Assembly (NCBI GenBank): GCA_043497085.1
Contig: JBIEKI010000002.1
Direction: 5' to 3' (one strand)
Origin: Thalassobacillus sp043497085
GTDB taxonomy: Bacteria; Bacillota; Bacilli; Bacillales; Halobacillaceae
Length of the DNA: 64,000 bases
Under the pieces are notes generated by a model. It worked only from the letters and a program-made list of their open reading frames with translations. It was not told the DNA's origin and made no database searches. The stretch's first letter is position 1; every line of letters starts with the position of its first letter. Made by a program: the position numbers and the translations under genes. Below, one piece after another: positions 1 through 7,813 of this stretch.

Positions 1-120
1 TCGGCGATAGGCGGAATGAAAATGAAAGCATTCTGGCTGATGGAACAGTTTTTTTACTTTTCTGACTTTACAACTGTATGAAAAATAATAAATATGCCAG
101 GCAGAAAGGATGTACCTTTC

Positions 121-1431
121 ATGAGAAAATCAGTCGTAGCCATTGTAGGCAGACCAAATGTAGGTAAATCAACGATATTCAACCGTTTAGTCGGAGAAAG
201 AATCTCTATTGTAGAAGATATCCCTGGAGTAACTCGTGATCGTATATATGCACAAGGGGAATGGCTTAATACTACCTTCAATATCATCGATACAGGTGGA
301 ATTGAAATAGGGGATGAGCCGTTGCTGGTGCAAATGCGTGAACAGGCTCAGGTAGCTATTGACGAGGCAGATGTCATTATATTCATGGTAAATGGCCGGG
401 ATGGAATCACCGGTGCTGATGATGAAGTAGCAAAAATCCTCTACAAATCAAATAAGCCGGTGGTGCTTGCTGTCAATAAAGTCGACAACCCGGAAATGAG
501 GGAAAATATATATGAGTTTTACTCCCTTGGATTTGGTGAGCCGTTCCCGATCTCCGGTACTCACGGATTAGGCTTAGGGGACATGCTGGACGCGGTTGTA
601 AGTCATTTTCCTGAGAAAAGTTTTGAAGAGGAAGATGATTTAACGATTCGCTTCAGTTTGATTGGAAGGCCTAATGTCGGTAAATCCTCTTTAGTAAATG
701 CGCTGCTTGGACAAGAGCGGGTCATAGTAAGTGATATAGCCGGTACAACTCGCGATGCGATAGATACCCCGTTTACAAAAGAAGATAGGGACTTTGTCAT
801 TATCGATACCGCTGGAATGAGAAAAAAGGGAAAAATTTATGAAACAACAGAGAAATATAGTATCCTGCGAGCTTTGAAAGCGATTGAACGCTCGGATGTA
901 GTACTTGCCTTGATTGATGCAGAAGAAGGTATCATCGAGCAGGATAAAAAGATTGCCGGTTACGCACATGAAGCAGGAAAAGCGGTCATCATTGTAGTGA
1001 ACAAATGGGATACAGTAGAAACAGATGAGAAAACGATGAAAGAGTTTGAACAAAAGGTCCGTGCCCATTTTCAATATTTGGATTATGCTCCAATTGTATT
1101 CTTATCTGCAAAAACAAAAAAACGTATTCATACGCTCCTTCCTCAAGTGCTGAAAGCGAGTGAAAATCATGCGAAACGTGTCCAGACCAATGTTTTGAAC
1201 GAAGTGATTATGGATGCGTTGGCAATGAATCCGGCTCCGACAGTAAAAGGGCAGCGGCTGAAAGTATTTTATGCTGCCCAGGTATCTGTGAAGCCACCGA
1301 GCTTTGTGGTATTTGTCAATGAACCAGAATTGATGCACTTCTCTTATGAGCGTTTCTTAGAAAATCGAATCAGGGAAGCTTTCGGTTTTGAAGGAACCCC
1401 AATAAAAATATTTGCTAGAAAACGAAATTAA
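121..1431 (+). CDS. der: Ribosome biogenesis GTPase Der (EngA)
   Basis: Tandem-GTPase protein needed for late 50S subunit assembly. Two G domains are visible, each with a GRPNVGKS P-loop (near residue 10 and near residue 184) and a DTAG/DTGG switch motif, followed by a C-terminal KH-like domain. The ATG at 121 is chosen because an AGAAAGGA ribosome site precedes it; the upstream in-frame ATG at 94 lacks one. From 121 the product is 436 aa, the length I recall for B. subtilis Der. The residues after the start read MRKSVVAIVGRPNVGKST, typical of the family. gpsA follows 15 nt downstream, as in B. subtilis. Family knowledge is firm. Confidence 0.97.
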   Translation: MRKSVVAIVGRPNVGKSTIFNRLVGERISIVEDIPGVTRDRIYAQGEWLNTTFNIIDTGGIEIGDEPLLVQMREQAQVAIDEADVIIFMVNGRDGITGADDEVAKILYKSNKPVVLAVNKVDNPEMRENIYEFYSLGFGEPFPISGTHGLGLGDMLDAVVSHFPEKSFEEEDDLTIRFSLIGRPNVGKSSLVNALLGQERVIVSDIAGTTRDAIDTPFTKEDRDFVIIDTAGMRKKGKIYETTEKYSILRALKAIERSDVVLALIDAEEGIIEQDKKIAGYAHEAGKAVIIVVNKWDTVETDEKTMKEFEQKVRAHFQYLDYAPIVFLSAKTKKRIHTLLPQVLKASENHAKRVQTNVLNEVIMDALAMNPAPTVKGQRLKVFYAAQVSVKPPSFVVFVNEPELMHFSYERFLENRIREAFGFEGTPIKIFARKRN

Positions 1432-1446
1432 GAAAGGGGTAGAAGG

Positions 1447-2481
1447 ATGGAAAAAATTGCTGTAATAGGTGCAGGAAGCTGGGGGAGCGCCTTAGCGCTT
1501 GTACTGGCTGATAATGACCATGATGTTAGATTGTGGACACATCGACAGGAGCAGGCAGAAGAAATAAATAATGCTCATACCAATGAAAAGTATCTGAAAG
1601 GGATTACGCTGCCAGAAGCAATAACAGCTTATCATGACTTGAAAGAAGCAGTTCAAGACGTGTCCCACATTATTCTGGTGGTGCCGACAAAGGCTATGCG
1701 TGAAGTCTGTCAGGAACTGAAACAGGTGATCGATCATCCTGTCACCATCACCCATGCCTCCAAAGGTATTGAACCTTCTACTTATAAACGTGTTTCAGAA
1801 GTGATTGCAGAAGAACTGCCGGAAGAGCTGTACAATGCAATTGTAGTCCTGTCAGGTCCGAGTCATGCAGAGGAAGTCAGCTTGCGTCAACCGACAACAG
1901 TGACTGTATCGTCAGGAAATTTGGAACAGGCAGAGCTCGTCCAAGACTTGTTCATCAATGAAAAATTCCGTGTGTACACCTCTCCTGACCTGGTAGGTGT
2001 CGAGTTAGGCGGTGCCCTGAAAAATATTATTGCACTAGGTGCCGGGATTTCTGATGGACTGGGTTATGGCGATAATGCCAAAGCTGCATTAATCACCCGG
2101 GGATTGGCGGAAATCACAAGGCTTGGTACATCTATGGGTGCTAATCCGCTGACATTCGCGGGGTTATCAGGTGTTGGAGACCTAATTGTAACCTGCACCA
2201 GTCCTCATAGCAGGAATTGGCGTGCCGGAAACCTGTTAGGTAAAGGAAATGATTTGGAAGAAGTATTGGATAAGATGGGAATGGTGGTCGAAGGGGTCAG
2301 AACCACCAAAGCAGCTTACCAGTTTTCTAAAGAACAATCTGTTGAAATGCCAATTACCAATGGACTTTATAGCATCTTATTTGAAGGTGCAAAGCCCAAA
2401 GATGTCGTCGATCAGTTGATGACAAGAGGTCGTCGCCATGAAATGGAAGATTTGAGCAATTTATTGGGCGAACGTTCATAA
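1447..2481 (+). CDS. gpsA: NAD(P)H-dependent glycerol-3-phosphate dehydrogenase
   Basis: Reduces dihydroxyacetone phosphate to sn-glycerol-3-phosphate, the backbone precursor of phospholipids; cytosolic. The N-terminus carries the Rossmann motif GAGSWGSALA (about residues 8-17). The central GALKNIIALGAGI and the GVGDLIVTCTS stretch are characteristic GpsA segments. Length 344 aa fits the family. An AGAAAGGGG/GAAGG ribosome site lies just before the ATG. Its position directly after der and upstream of the yphE-yphF-spoIVA block is the standard Bacillus order. Confidence 0.97.
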   Translation: MEKIAVIGAGSWGSALALVLADNDHDVRLWTHRQEQAEEINNAHTNEKYLKGITLPEAITAYHDLKEAVQDVSHIILVVPTKAMREVCQELKQVIDHPVTITHASKGIEPSTYKRVSEVIAEELPEELYNAIVVLSGPSHAEEVSLRQPTTVTVSSGNLEQAELVQDLFINEKFRVYTSPDLVGVELGGALKNIIALGAGISDGLGYGDNAKAALITRGLAEITRLGTSMGANPLTFAGLSGVGDLIVTCTSPHSRNWRAGNLLGKGNDLEEVLDKMGMVVEGVRTTKAAYQFSKEQSVEMPITNGLYSILFEGAKPKDVVDQLMTRGRRHEMEDLSNLLGERS

Positions 2482-2558
2482 ACCTTTTTGTAATGCCTCA
2501 CACTCCTTTTTATCGTGCATATGATATGTTGAATGTTATGCACGAGGAGGGACATTTA

Positions 2559-2819
2559 GTGAGTGATTTTCAAAGAAATCTATTCGATCAAATTCAAAAG
2601 AAATCGAATGTATCGCCAGATGAAATCTTCAAAGTAGCGGATTCTGTCAAGAATGCAGACCTGTCTGATGAAAAGACGATCCGTAATTTAGTCAGACAAT
2701 TATCCAGGATGGCTAATCGACCAGTTTCGAAAGAGAAAGAGGATAAAATCGTAAAGGCGATAATTAATCAAAATATGCCGCTTGATATGAACAGTTTGAA
2801 TCAATTATTTAAAAAATAA
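2559..2819 (+). CDS. Stage VI sporulation protein F-like (SpoVIF/YjcC family)
   Basis: Small helical protein of 86 aa when started at the GTG at 2559, which sits 7 nt after a strong GAGGAGGG ribosome site; a longer frame from 2493 has no such site. Core pattern FKVADSVKNADLSDEKTIRN and the MANRPVSKEKEDKIVKAI stretch match what I recall of SpoVIF/YjcC, a sigma-K-era protein needed for spore coat maturation. B. subtilis does not have this gene between gpsA and yphE, so the location is a lineage difference. Family assignment is by recall; function in this organism is inferred. Confidence 0.75.
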   Translation: MSDFQRNLFDQIQKKSNVSPDEIFKVADSVKNADLSDEKTIRNLVRQLSRMANRPVSKEKEDKIVKAIINQNMPLDMNSLNQLFKK

Positions 2820-3055
2820 ACTGTGGTTGGGCGCGTGAGGATACGGGCATACCATCAACTGCATAAGATAACTCGCAGCAACCATTCTATTTGAGCTGCC
2901 ATTGGGGATTATTTAGTCACGGGGCTGTAACAAGGTACATGATGTGGAATAAGCTGGTCTATTAAACAAAAACCGGTATAGAAAGAGAATTTCACATCAT
3001 CGCTTTGATACAGTCTCCTTTCTTATGCGTATTTACTGGATTCGGACAAGCACTA
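2820..3055. other. Intergenic gap with one long-armed hairpin
   Basis: No open reading frame with a ribosome site is seen here. The arms ATGATGTGGAAT (from 2939) and ATTTCACATCAT (ending 3000) pair over 12 bp with one G-U, enclosing a loop of about 37 nt that contains further short complementary pieces. No T-run follows, so it is not a standard terminator. Confidence 0.35.
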
Positions 3056-3064
3056 TGATATAAT
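3056..3064 (+). promoter_or_regulatory. Extended -10 promoter before yphE
   Basis: TGA-TATAAT lies 42 nt before the yphE start. No good -35 is seen at 17 nt, so only the extended -10 supports the call. Confidence 0.4.
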
Positions 3065-3106
3065 ACCTGAGGTGAAGAACAGAGATTGTCAATAGGAGGA
3101 AAAAGC

Positions 3107-3304
3107 ATGTCACTGTCTATGTTGAATATGTATATATCCTTTGCCGGAATAATTTTTATGTTTCTAGCAATCGGACTCATCATGTTGAGCCGTTATAAAC
3201 TGAAAGGGATTGTTGCAGGAATTGTCGCTGCATTTGCCTACATATTCATGATCCTGTCAGGTCTTATAATATTTTACATTGTTTTCAGTGGACCTACCGG
3301 ATGA
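3107..3304 (+). CDS. yphE: YphE-like small membrane protein (DUF2768)
   Basis: A 65-aa protein with two predicted membrane segments (about residues 7-27 and 36-58) joined by a short positive loop SRYKLKG. The ATG at 3107 follows AGGAGG by 7 nt; an in-frame TTG at 3086 overlaps upstream of that site and is not used. Position between gpsA and the yphF-like lipoprotein matches B. subtilis yphE. Role unknown; its neighbours yphF and spoIVA suggest a membrane function linked to sporulation, which is inference. Confidence 0.75.
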   Translation: MSLSMLNMYISFAGIIFMFLAIGLIMLSRYKLKGIVAGIVAAFAYIFMILSGLIIFYIVFSGPTG

Positions 3305-3327
3305 CATCTGGCAAGGGAGGTTAAAGC

Positions 3328-4047
3328 ATGAAAATCAAAATAGCATTGGCTGGTTTATTGGTATTGTTCCTGCTTACAGGATGTCTATATCCTGAGAACC
3401 GTTTATCAAAAAACAATATACCAAATGAAGTGCAACTGGAAAATATTCAACGAGCAATTGATAGCTATCGGGAGCAAGAAAATGGTTTGCTGCCAATTAA
3501 AACAAAAAATGAAGACACTCCCATTTTTCAAAAATATGTAATTGATTTCAAGAAGCTGAAAGAAAAAAGCCTGATTTCAGATATACCAGGAAATGCATTC
3601 GAAAACGGGGGAGTCTACCAGTATGTATTAATACATCCCGAAGAAGATCCGACGGTGAAATTAATAGATTTGCGTATTACTGAAGAACTCCGGTCTTTGC
3701 GTTACGAGATCAATCGTTATCTCCAGAATAACCAGTACCCGCCATACAAATCCCAGGTAGCTCAAGGTATATATGATTTGGATTATAAAAAACTTGGGTT
3801 AGACGCCCCACTGACGGTTACAAGTCCGTATAGTCAGGAACCCTTGCCAGTTTATATCAAGGGAAACGGGGAGCTGGTTGTTGACTATCGGAAAGACCTG
3901 TACAACTTTTTGCAGAACGAAGAGCATTCCTTTGAAAATGGGGATGATATCCGCTATCTTCTAGTGAATCATTCTCCATTCGTACCCGTTTATTCTCCTG
4001 CCTATACCATAGAGAATGGCGAACCAATTTTCATGTCAGAGGCATAG
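3328..4047 (+). CDS. yphF: YphF-like lipoprotein
   Basis: A 239-aa predicted lipoprotein. Residues 1-19 form a lipoprotein signal with lipobox L-T-G-C and the lipidated cysteine at residue 19. The mature part is hydrophilic, with no motif I can link to a catalytic activity. It follows yphE by 23 nt behind a GGGAGG ribosome site and ends before a strong hairpin terminator, so yphE and yphF look like one transcript. B. subtilis has a lipoprotein gene at the same position before spoIVA. Function unknown. Confidence 0.75.
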   Translation: MKIKIALAGLLVLFLLTGCLYPENRLSKNNIPNEVQLENIQRAIDSYREQENGLLPIKTKNEDTPIFQKYVIDFKKLKEKSLISDIPGNAFENGGVYQYVLIHPEEDPTVKLIDLRITEELRSLRYEINRYLQNNQYPPYKSQVAQGIYDLDYKKLGLDAPLTVTSPYSQEPLPVYIKGNGELVVDYRKDLYNFLQNEEHSFENGDDIRYLLVNHSPFVPVYSPAYTIENGEPIFMSEA

Positions 4048-4066
4048 TGGACACGTTCATTTCATA

Positions 4067-4116
4067 AGCATAAGAGACTGGAAGGATTCATATTGCCAGT
4101 TTCTTATGCTTTTTTT
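4067..4116 (+). terminator. Rho-independent terminator after yphF
   Basis: A 15-bp stem (AGCATAAGAGACTGG against CCAGTTTCTTATGCT, one G-U pair) is followed by seven Ts. Confidence 0.9.
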
Positions 4117-4146
4117 GTCTCTCAATGTAAAAACGCAAAAAATCAG

Positions 4147-4176
4147 TCATATTCTATTAGGACAACGACATAGAAT
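4147..4176 (+). promoter_or_regulatory. Sigma-E-type promoter for spoIVA
   Basis: The -35 TCATATT fits KMATATT and the -10 CATAGAAT fits CATACANT with one difference; the spacer is 15 nt. Transcription would start about 50 nt before the spoIVA TTG. SpoIVA is known to be made in the mother cell under sigma-E, so motif and gene agree. Confidence 0.8.
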
Positions 4177-4233
4177 CATAATGTCATAGCTCGTATAAGT
4201 TTTATGAGTCGAGGCAGATCAGGAGGGGATCTT

Positions 4234-5712
4234 TTGGAAAAAGTCGATATTTTCAAAGATATTTCCAAACGGACGAATGGAGATATTTATCTGGGTGTTG
4301 TCGGGGCGGTCCGTACAGGTAAATCAACCTTCATCAAGAAATTCATGGAATTGGTGGTTCTACCGCAAATGGCTAATGAAGCTGATCGGGAGCGGGCAAT
4401 GGATGAACTCCCACAAAGCGCAGCTGGAAAAACCATCATGACGACGGAACCGAAGTTTGTACCTAACCAGGCGGTTTCGGTAGAAGTAGAAGAAGGATTA
4501 GATGTTAATGTCAGGCTGGTTGATTGCGTCGGATATGCAGTTAGTGGAGCGGTAGGGTACGAAGATGAAAATGGACCTCGGATGATCAATACTCCTTGGT
4601 ATGAAGAGGCAATCCCTTTCCATGAGGCAGCTGAAATCGGAACAAGAAAAGTCATTCAGGATCATTCCACAATTGGCGTAGTGGTTACCACTGATGGAAC
4701 AATCGGTGAAATTGAACGAAGTGATTATGTAGAAGCAGAAGAGCGAATTGTCGAGGAAATGAAGGAAGTCGGGAAACCATTTATTATGATTGTCAATTCA
4801 GTCCAGCCCTACCATAAGGACACAGAAATCCTCCGGGATCAACTTAGTGAGAAATATGATATTCCCGTACTCGCTTTGTCTGTAGAAGGGATGAGGGAAG
4901 AGGATGTCAATAGTGTCCTGAGGGAAGCACTTTATGAGTTCCCTGTGCTCGAAGTAAACGTCAACCTCCCAAGCTGGGTAATGGTCTTGGAAGAAGGGCA
5001 CTGGCTTCGGAATAACTTCCAATCCGCGATTGAAGAAACGGTTCAAGATATTAAGCGTCTCCGTGATGTCAGCCGTGTCGTAGGAAACTTCGATGACTAT
5101 GAATATATTTCGAGGGCGAATTTATCAGGCATGGAGCTGGGTGAAGGGGTAGCTGAAATTGACTTACAGGCTCCTGACCAATTATATGATGTAGTATTAA
5201 AAGAGATTGTCGGTGAAGAGATTCGGGGTAAGGATCACTTGCTGCAAATCATGCAGGACTTTTCTCACGCTAAAAGAGAGTATGACCAGGTAGCTGAAGC
5301 GTTGAATATGGTGAAACAGACCGGGTACGGGATTGCGGCTCCTACATTACATGATATGGCACTTGAGGAACCTGAAATCATCCGGCAAGGTTCACGTTTC
5401 GGTGTGAGACTGAAGGCAGTCGCACCATCGATACACATGGTAAAAGTCGATGTGCACTCTGAGTTTTCCCCGATTATTGGTACCGAAAAACAAAGTGAAG
5501 AACTGGTTAGGTACTTGATGCAAGACTTTGAGGAAGATCCATTGTCGATTTGGAATTCCGACATTTTTGGCCGGTCGCTCAGCTCGATCGTGCGAGAAGG
5601 TATCCAGGCCAAATTATCATTGATGCCGGAAAATGCAAGATACAAATTAAAAGAAACCTTGGAAAGAATCATCAACGAAGGTTCAGGCGGAATGATCGCA
5701 ATCATACTATAA
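4234..5712 (+). CDS. spoIVA: Stage IV sporulation protein A, spore coat ATPase
   Basis: Mother-cell ATPase that polymerises on the forespore surface and forms the basement layer of the coat. The Walker A GAVRTGKST places the lysine at residue 30. A DCVGY segment and the highly conserved C-terminus ending GGMIAIIL are visible. The start is TTG at 4234, 4 nt after AGGAGGGGAT; this gives exactly 492 aa and the N-terminus MEKVDIFKDI expected of the family. An ATG at 4204 would precede the ribosome site. Driven by the sigma-E-type promoter at 4147; ends in its own terminator. Confidence 0.97.
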   Translation: MEKVDIFKDISKRTNGDIYLGVVGAVRTGKSTFIKKFMELVVLPQMANEADRERAMDELPQSAAGKTIMTTEPKFVPNQAVSVEVEEGLDVNVRLVDCVGYAVSGAVGYEDENGPRMINTPWYEEAIPFHEAAEIGTRKVIQDHSTIGVVVTTDGTIGEIERSDYVEAEERIVEEMKEVGKPFIMIVNSVQPYHKDTEILRDQLSEKYDIPVLALSVEGMREEDVNSVLREALYEFPVLEVNVNLPSWVMVLEEGHWLRNNFQSAIEETVQDIKRLRDVSRVVGNFDDYEYISRANLSGMELGEGVAEIDLQAPDQLYDVVLKEIVGEEIRGKDHLLQIMQDFSHAKREYDQVAEALNMVKQTGYGIAAPTLHDMALEEPEIIRQGSRFGVRLKAVAPSIHMVKVDVHSEFSPIIGTEKQSEELVRYLMQDFEEDPLSIWNSDIFGRSLSSIVREGIQAKLSLMPENARYKLKETLERIINEGSGGMIAIIL

Positions 5713-5737
5713 CGGCTCTCAAAAGGGCCGTTTTTTT
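5711..5737 (+). terminator. Terminator after spoIVA
   Basis: Short stem ACGGCTCT / AGGGCCGT with G-U pairs, overlapping the stop codon region, followed by a run of eight Ts. Confidence 0.8.
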
Positions 5738-5793
5738 ATGTGCTTTAAAATATTTTTTTTCATTTTTGCAGGAGAAAGGAATCAACATGTCGT

Positions 5794-5953
5794 AATACCG
5801 TAGAGAGCCTTTATTAAAAACCGCATAAACCTTGACATACCAATGGTTGCGCGTTTCTTGCATCCTGATTTTGAATATGGTACGCTTCTTGTACCGTAGC
5901 GGTGCAGAACCGACAGAAATTGCGGTATTAAGCGGTTTTAGTGCAACTCTCTA
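5794..5953 (+). other. Structured intergenic region between spoIVA and hbs
   Basis: This non-coding stretch lies after the spoIVA terminator and before the hbs promoter. Complementary blocks: TAGAGAG (5801) with CTCTCTA (5947), and AAAACCGC (5817) with GCGGTTTT (5932) nest as one long-range stem. AATACCG (5794) with CGGTATT (5923) is an alternative pairing. A local hairpin GGTAC/GTACC sits at 5879-5894 and TACCGTAG occurs twice. No coding frame with a ribosome site beyond two codons is present. It may be a small RNA or a regulatory DNA region; identity unknown. Confidence 0.35.
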
Positions 5954-5982
5954 TTGAATTTCACTGAAATCTCGTTTAATAT
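5954..5982 (+). promoter_or_regulatory. Sigma-A promoter for hbs
   Basis: TTGAAT, 17-nt spacer, TAATAT. It would give a leader of about 100 nt before hbs. Confidence 0.7.
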
Positions 5983-6034
5983 AAGGCATGTCATCAAATC
6001 AATGATGACCGCTTGTTCTAATTAAATGTTCCAG

Positions 6035-6054
6035 GGCTTCCGATAAGGAAAGCC
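6035..6054 (+). promoter_or_regulatory. Leader hairpin before hbs
   Basis: GGCTTCC and GGAAAGCC pair around a GATAA loop, about 20 nt ahead of the GAGAGGAGG ribosome site of hbs. No T-run follows, so it may stabilise the mRNA rather than terminate it. Confidence 0.4.
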
Positions 6055-6091
6055 TTGTGAATGGATTATCGCCCGAGAGGAGGTGAATATC

Positions 6092-6364
6092 ATGAACAAG
6101 ACAGATCTAATCAACACTGTTTCTGAAAAAGCTGATCTTTCTAAAAAAGATGCTACAAAAGCAGTTGATTCTGTATTTGAATCAATCATGGATTCACTAA
6201 AAGATGGTGACAAAGTACAATTGATTGGTTTCGGGAACTTTGAAGTACGCGAGCGTGCTGCCCGTAAAGGCCGTAACCCGCAAACTGGTGAAGAAATCGA
6301 AATTTCTGCCAGCAAAGTCCCAGCATTTAAACCAGGTAAAGCCCTTAAGGATGCTGTTAAGTAA
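6092..6364 (+). CDS. hbs: DNA-binding protein HU (HBsu)
   Basis: Nucleoid-associated histone-like protein that bends and compacts DNA. Product is 90 aa, beginning MNKTDLI; the conserved DNA-binding arm GFGNFEVRERAARKGRNPQT and the C-terminal FKPGKALKDAV are present. The ATG at 6092 is preceded by AGAGGAGGTG; an in-frame GTG at 6083 overlaps that site. It has its own promoter (5954) and terminator, as expected for an abundant protein. In B. subtilis folE/mtrA lies next, but here a structured gap and then mtrB follow. Confidence 0.97.
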   Translation: MNKTDLINTVSEKADLSKKDATKAVDSVFESIMDSLKDGDKVQLIGFGNFEVRERAARKGRNPQTGEEIEISASKVPAFKPGKALKDAVK

Positions 6365-6387
6365 TCTCCTACATAGGGCAAGTGGAA

Positions 6388-6415
6388 AAGGGTGCCATTT
6401 GCGCACCCTTTTTTT
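6388..6415 (+). terminator. Terminator after hbs
   Basis: Stem AGGGTGC / GCACCCT with loop, followed by seven Ts and a C. Confidence 0.9.
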
Positions 6416-6471
6416 CATGTGGTAAGACATTATTAAATGATAACATTTGAGTATGTACTAGTGATCTGCCT

Positions 6472-6596
6472 CCAGCTGCGCCTAACCCTGGTGAGTCTTG
6501 GGAGTCAACCCTCTTCTATGGTGAAAAGCACCATGGTGAGTCACTACAAGGCGCTTATACGCTTTGGCTGGTATTATCTACGCTTAAAAGACTCAC
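6472..6596 (+). ncRNA. Candidate structured RNA between hbs and mtrB
   Basis: No coding frame. Several complementary blocks are visible: CCAGC (6472) with GCTGG (6567), and GCGCC (6478) with GGCGC (6550), form a nested closing helix. ATGGTG/CACCAT at 6518-6534 is an internal hairpin with an AAAAG loop. GTGAGTCTT (6491) pairs over nine bases with AAGACTCAC (6588) outside the closing helix, which would be a pseudoknot or a competing fold; a second GTGAGTC copy at 6536 could take the same partner. It lies upstream of the mtrB promoter, so it is probably not the mtrB leader. I do not recognise it as 6S, tmRNA, SRP RNA, a T-box or a riboswitch. Confidence 0.35.
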
Positions 6597-6625
6597 AATA
6601 GTACTGTTACTGCAAAACGGCATGA

Positions 6626-6654
6626 TTGACATTCCTTGCAATGTAAGCGATATT
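6626..6654 (+). promoter_or_regulatory. Promoter for mtrB
   Basis: Perfect TTGACA, 17-nt spacer, weaker GATATT; about 30 nt before the mtrB start. Confidence 0.55.
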
Positions 6655-6684
6655 AAATTTACAGAATAAGGGGAGTGGATGGAT

Positions 6685-6909
6685 ATGGATTTGAAAGGCA
6701 ACGATTTTTTTGTCATAAAAGCATTGGAAGACGGCGTGAATGTTATCGGTTTAACAAGAGGGACAGATACCCGTTTCCATCATTCAGAAAAGCTGGACAA
6801 GGATGAAGTGATGATCGCCCAGTTCACTGAACATACCTCTGCGGTTAAAATACGAGGGAAAGCTCTAATACAGACCAGTCATGGAGAAGTGACGAACGAA
6901 ACAGAGTAA
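6685..6909 (+). CDS. mtrB: Trp RNA-binding attenuation protein TRAP
   Basis: Eleven-subunit ring protein that binds GAG/UAG triplets in trp mRNA leaders when loaded with tryptophan. The core DGVNVIGLTRGTDTRFHHSE and AQFTEHTSAVKIRGKALIQT is nearly identical to the B. subtilis protein, including the KxxR-type RNA-binding residues. The second ATG (6685) is chosen because it is 9 nt after AAGGGGAG, whereas the ATG at 6679 is only 3 nt away; product 74 aa. Unlike B. subtilis, no folE (mtrA) precedes it and no trp genes sit in the nearby aromatic operon, so its targets must be elsewhere. Confidence 0.95.
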   Translation: MDLKGNDFFVIKALEDGVNVIGLTRGTDTRFHHSEKLDKDEVMIAQFTEHTSAVKIRGKALIQTSHGEVTNETE

Positions 6910-6963
6910 CGAATCAATGTTTCCTGCTGCTCATACATAACACAGGCAATCCTAAATAAAATA

Positions 6964-6972
6964 TGCTATAAT
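6964..6972 (+). promoter_or_regulatory. Extended -10 promoter for hepS-menG-hepT
   Basis: TGC-TATAAT. Start of transcription would be near 6979, which rules out an ATG at 6975 as the hepS start. Confidence 0.65.
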
Positions 6973-7007
6973 ACATGTGTTGTAAACGTCTTTCAGAAAG
7001 GACTCAG

Positions 7008-7811
7008 GTGATCCAGGTGAGTAAAGAAGAACTTGAACTGCACACATTAAAACAAAAAATAATCGCTAAAGTTCGCCATCCTTTTTTAACAAAGTTTATT
7101 CCAGAACCTGTCATCGATGAGGACAAGTTAGTACTGTTGGCGTCTATCATGGATGACACTAATTTGCCGGATGTAAAAAAAGAACAATACATCATCACGA
7201 CCATGCTTGTTCAAGTAGCTCTCGATACCCATGACCTAGTCACGTTGACAGACGAAGATGAAGAACAGGAAACTGTACGAAACAGGCAGCTGACCGTATT
7301 GGCGGGAGATTATTATAGTGGGATGTATTATTACCTGCTATCACAATTAGATGATATACCAATGATTCATACATTAGCCTCGGCAATTAAAGATATCAAC
7401 GAGCAAAAAATGGAATTGTATTATAAAGATGTGGATTCCTTTCAGGAATTCATGAATGGCCTTCGTGATATAGAGTCATTATTGATTCAGCGCGTGGCTT
7501 CTTATGTACAGCGGGCAGGCATCAATGATGTTGCGGGAGAATGGCTGCTGACTAAAAAATTATTGGATGAAAAGAAAAACATCCAACAGAATGGTTTTTC
7601 GCCGTTGTTTGACTTGCTGCTTAAAAGTCCGACGACTAACACCAATTATGCACAAATCATGACCACTGTAGAGAATATGATTCAAAAAAATATTAATCGT
7701 CTGGAATTGACGCTTTCGCAGCTGCCATTACATTTCAATCTGTTGAAATCGTACGTCCACACGACATTGAGCGATCACCAATATACGAAACAATTTGCAG
7801 AAGAGGGATAA
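7008..7811 (+). CDS. hepS: Heptaprenyl diphosphate synthase component 1
   Basis: Small subunit of the heterodimeric prenyl diphosphate synthase that makes the C35 side chain of menaquinone-7. It has no DDxxD motif itself. Conserved family segments are YIITTMLVQVALDTHDLV, NRQLTVLAGDYYSGMYYYLL and IKDINEQKM. The GTG at 7008 follows AAAGGA by 5 nt (267 aa); a GTG at 7017 is also possible. Forms a tight cluster with menG (2-nt gap) and hepT, as in B. subtilis. Confidence 0.9.
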   Translation: MIQVSKEELELHTLKQKIIAKVRHPFLTKFIPEPVIDEDKLVLLASIMDDTNLPDVKKEQYIITTMLVQVALDTHDLVTLTDEDEEQETVRNRQLTVLAGDYYSGMYYYLLSQLDDIPMIHTLASAIKDINEQKMELYYKDVDSFQEFMNGLRDIESLLIQRVASYVQRAGINDVAGEWLLTKKLLDEKKNIQQNGFSPLFDLLLKSPTTNTNYAQIMTTVENMIQKNINRLELTLSQLPLHFNLLKSYVHTTLSDHQYTKQFAEEG

Positions 7812-7813
7812 AG

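Noticed and set aside
1..93. Possible end of an upstream gene
   Set aside because: Two frames stay open to stops at 63-65 and 79-81, but neither tail resembles a protein I know, so no partial gene is called.
5771..5796. Ribosome site followed by ATG-TCG-TAA
   Set aside because: A two-codon frame after GGAGAAAGGA; probably chance, though it lies at the edge of the structured region.
5832..5860. TTGACA at 5832 as a promoter
   Set aside because: No acceptable -10 at 16-18 nt.
6449..6545. TRAP-binding site made of GAG/UAG triplets
   Set aside because: Several GAG and one TAG occur, but spacing is irregular (8-34 nt) rather than 2-3 nt.
7008..7016. hepS start at ATG 6975
   Set aside because: That ATG lies upstream of or at the predicted transcription start and has no ribosome site.
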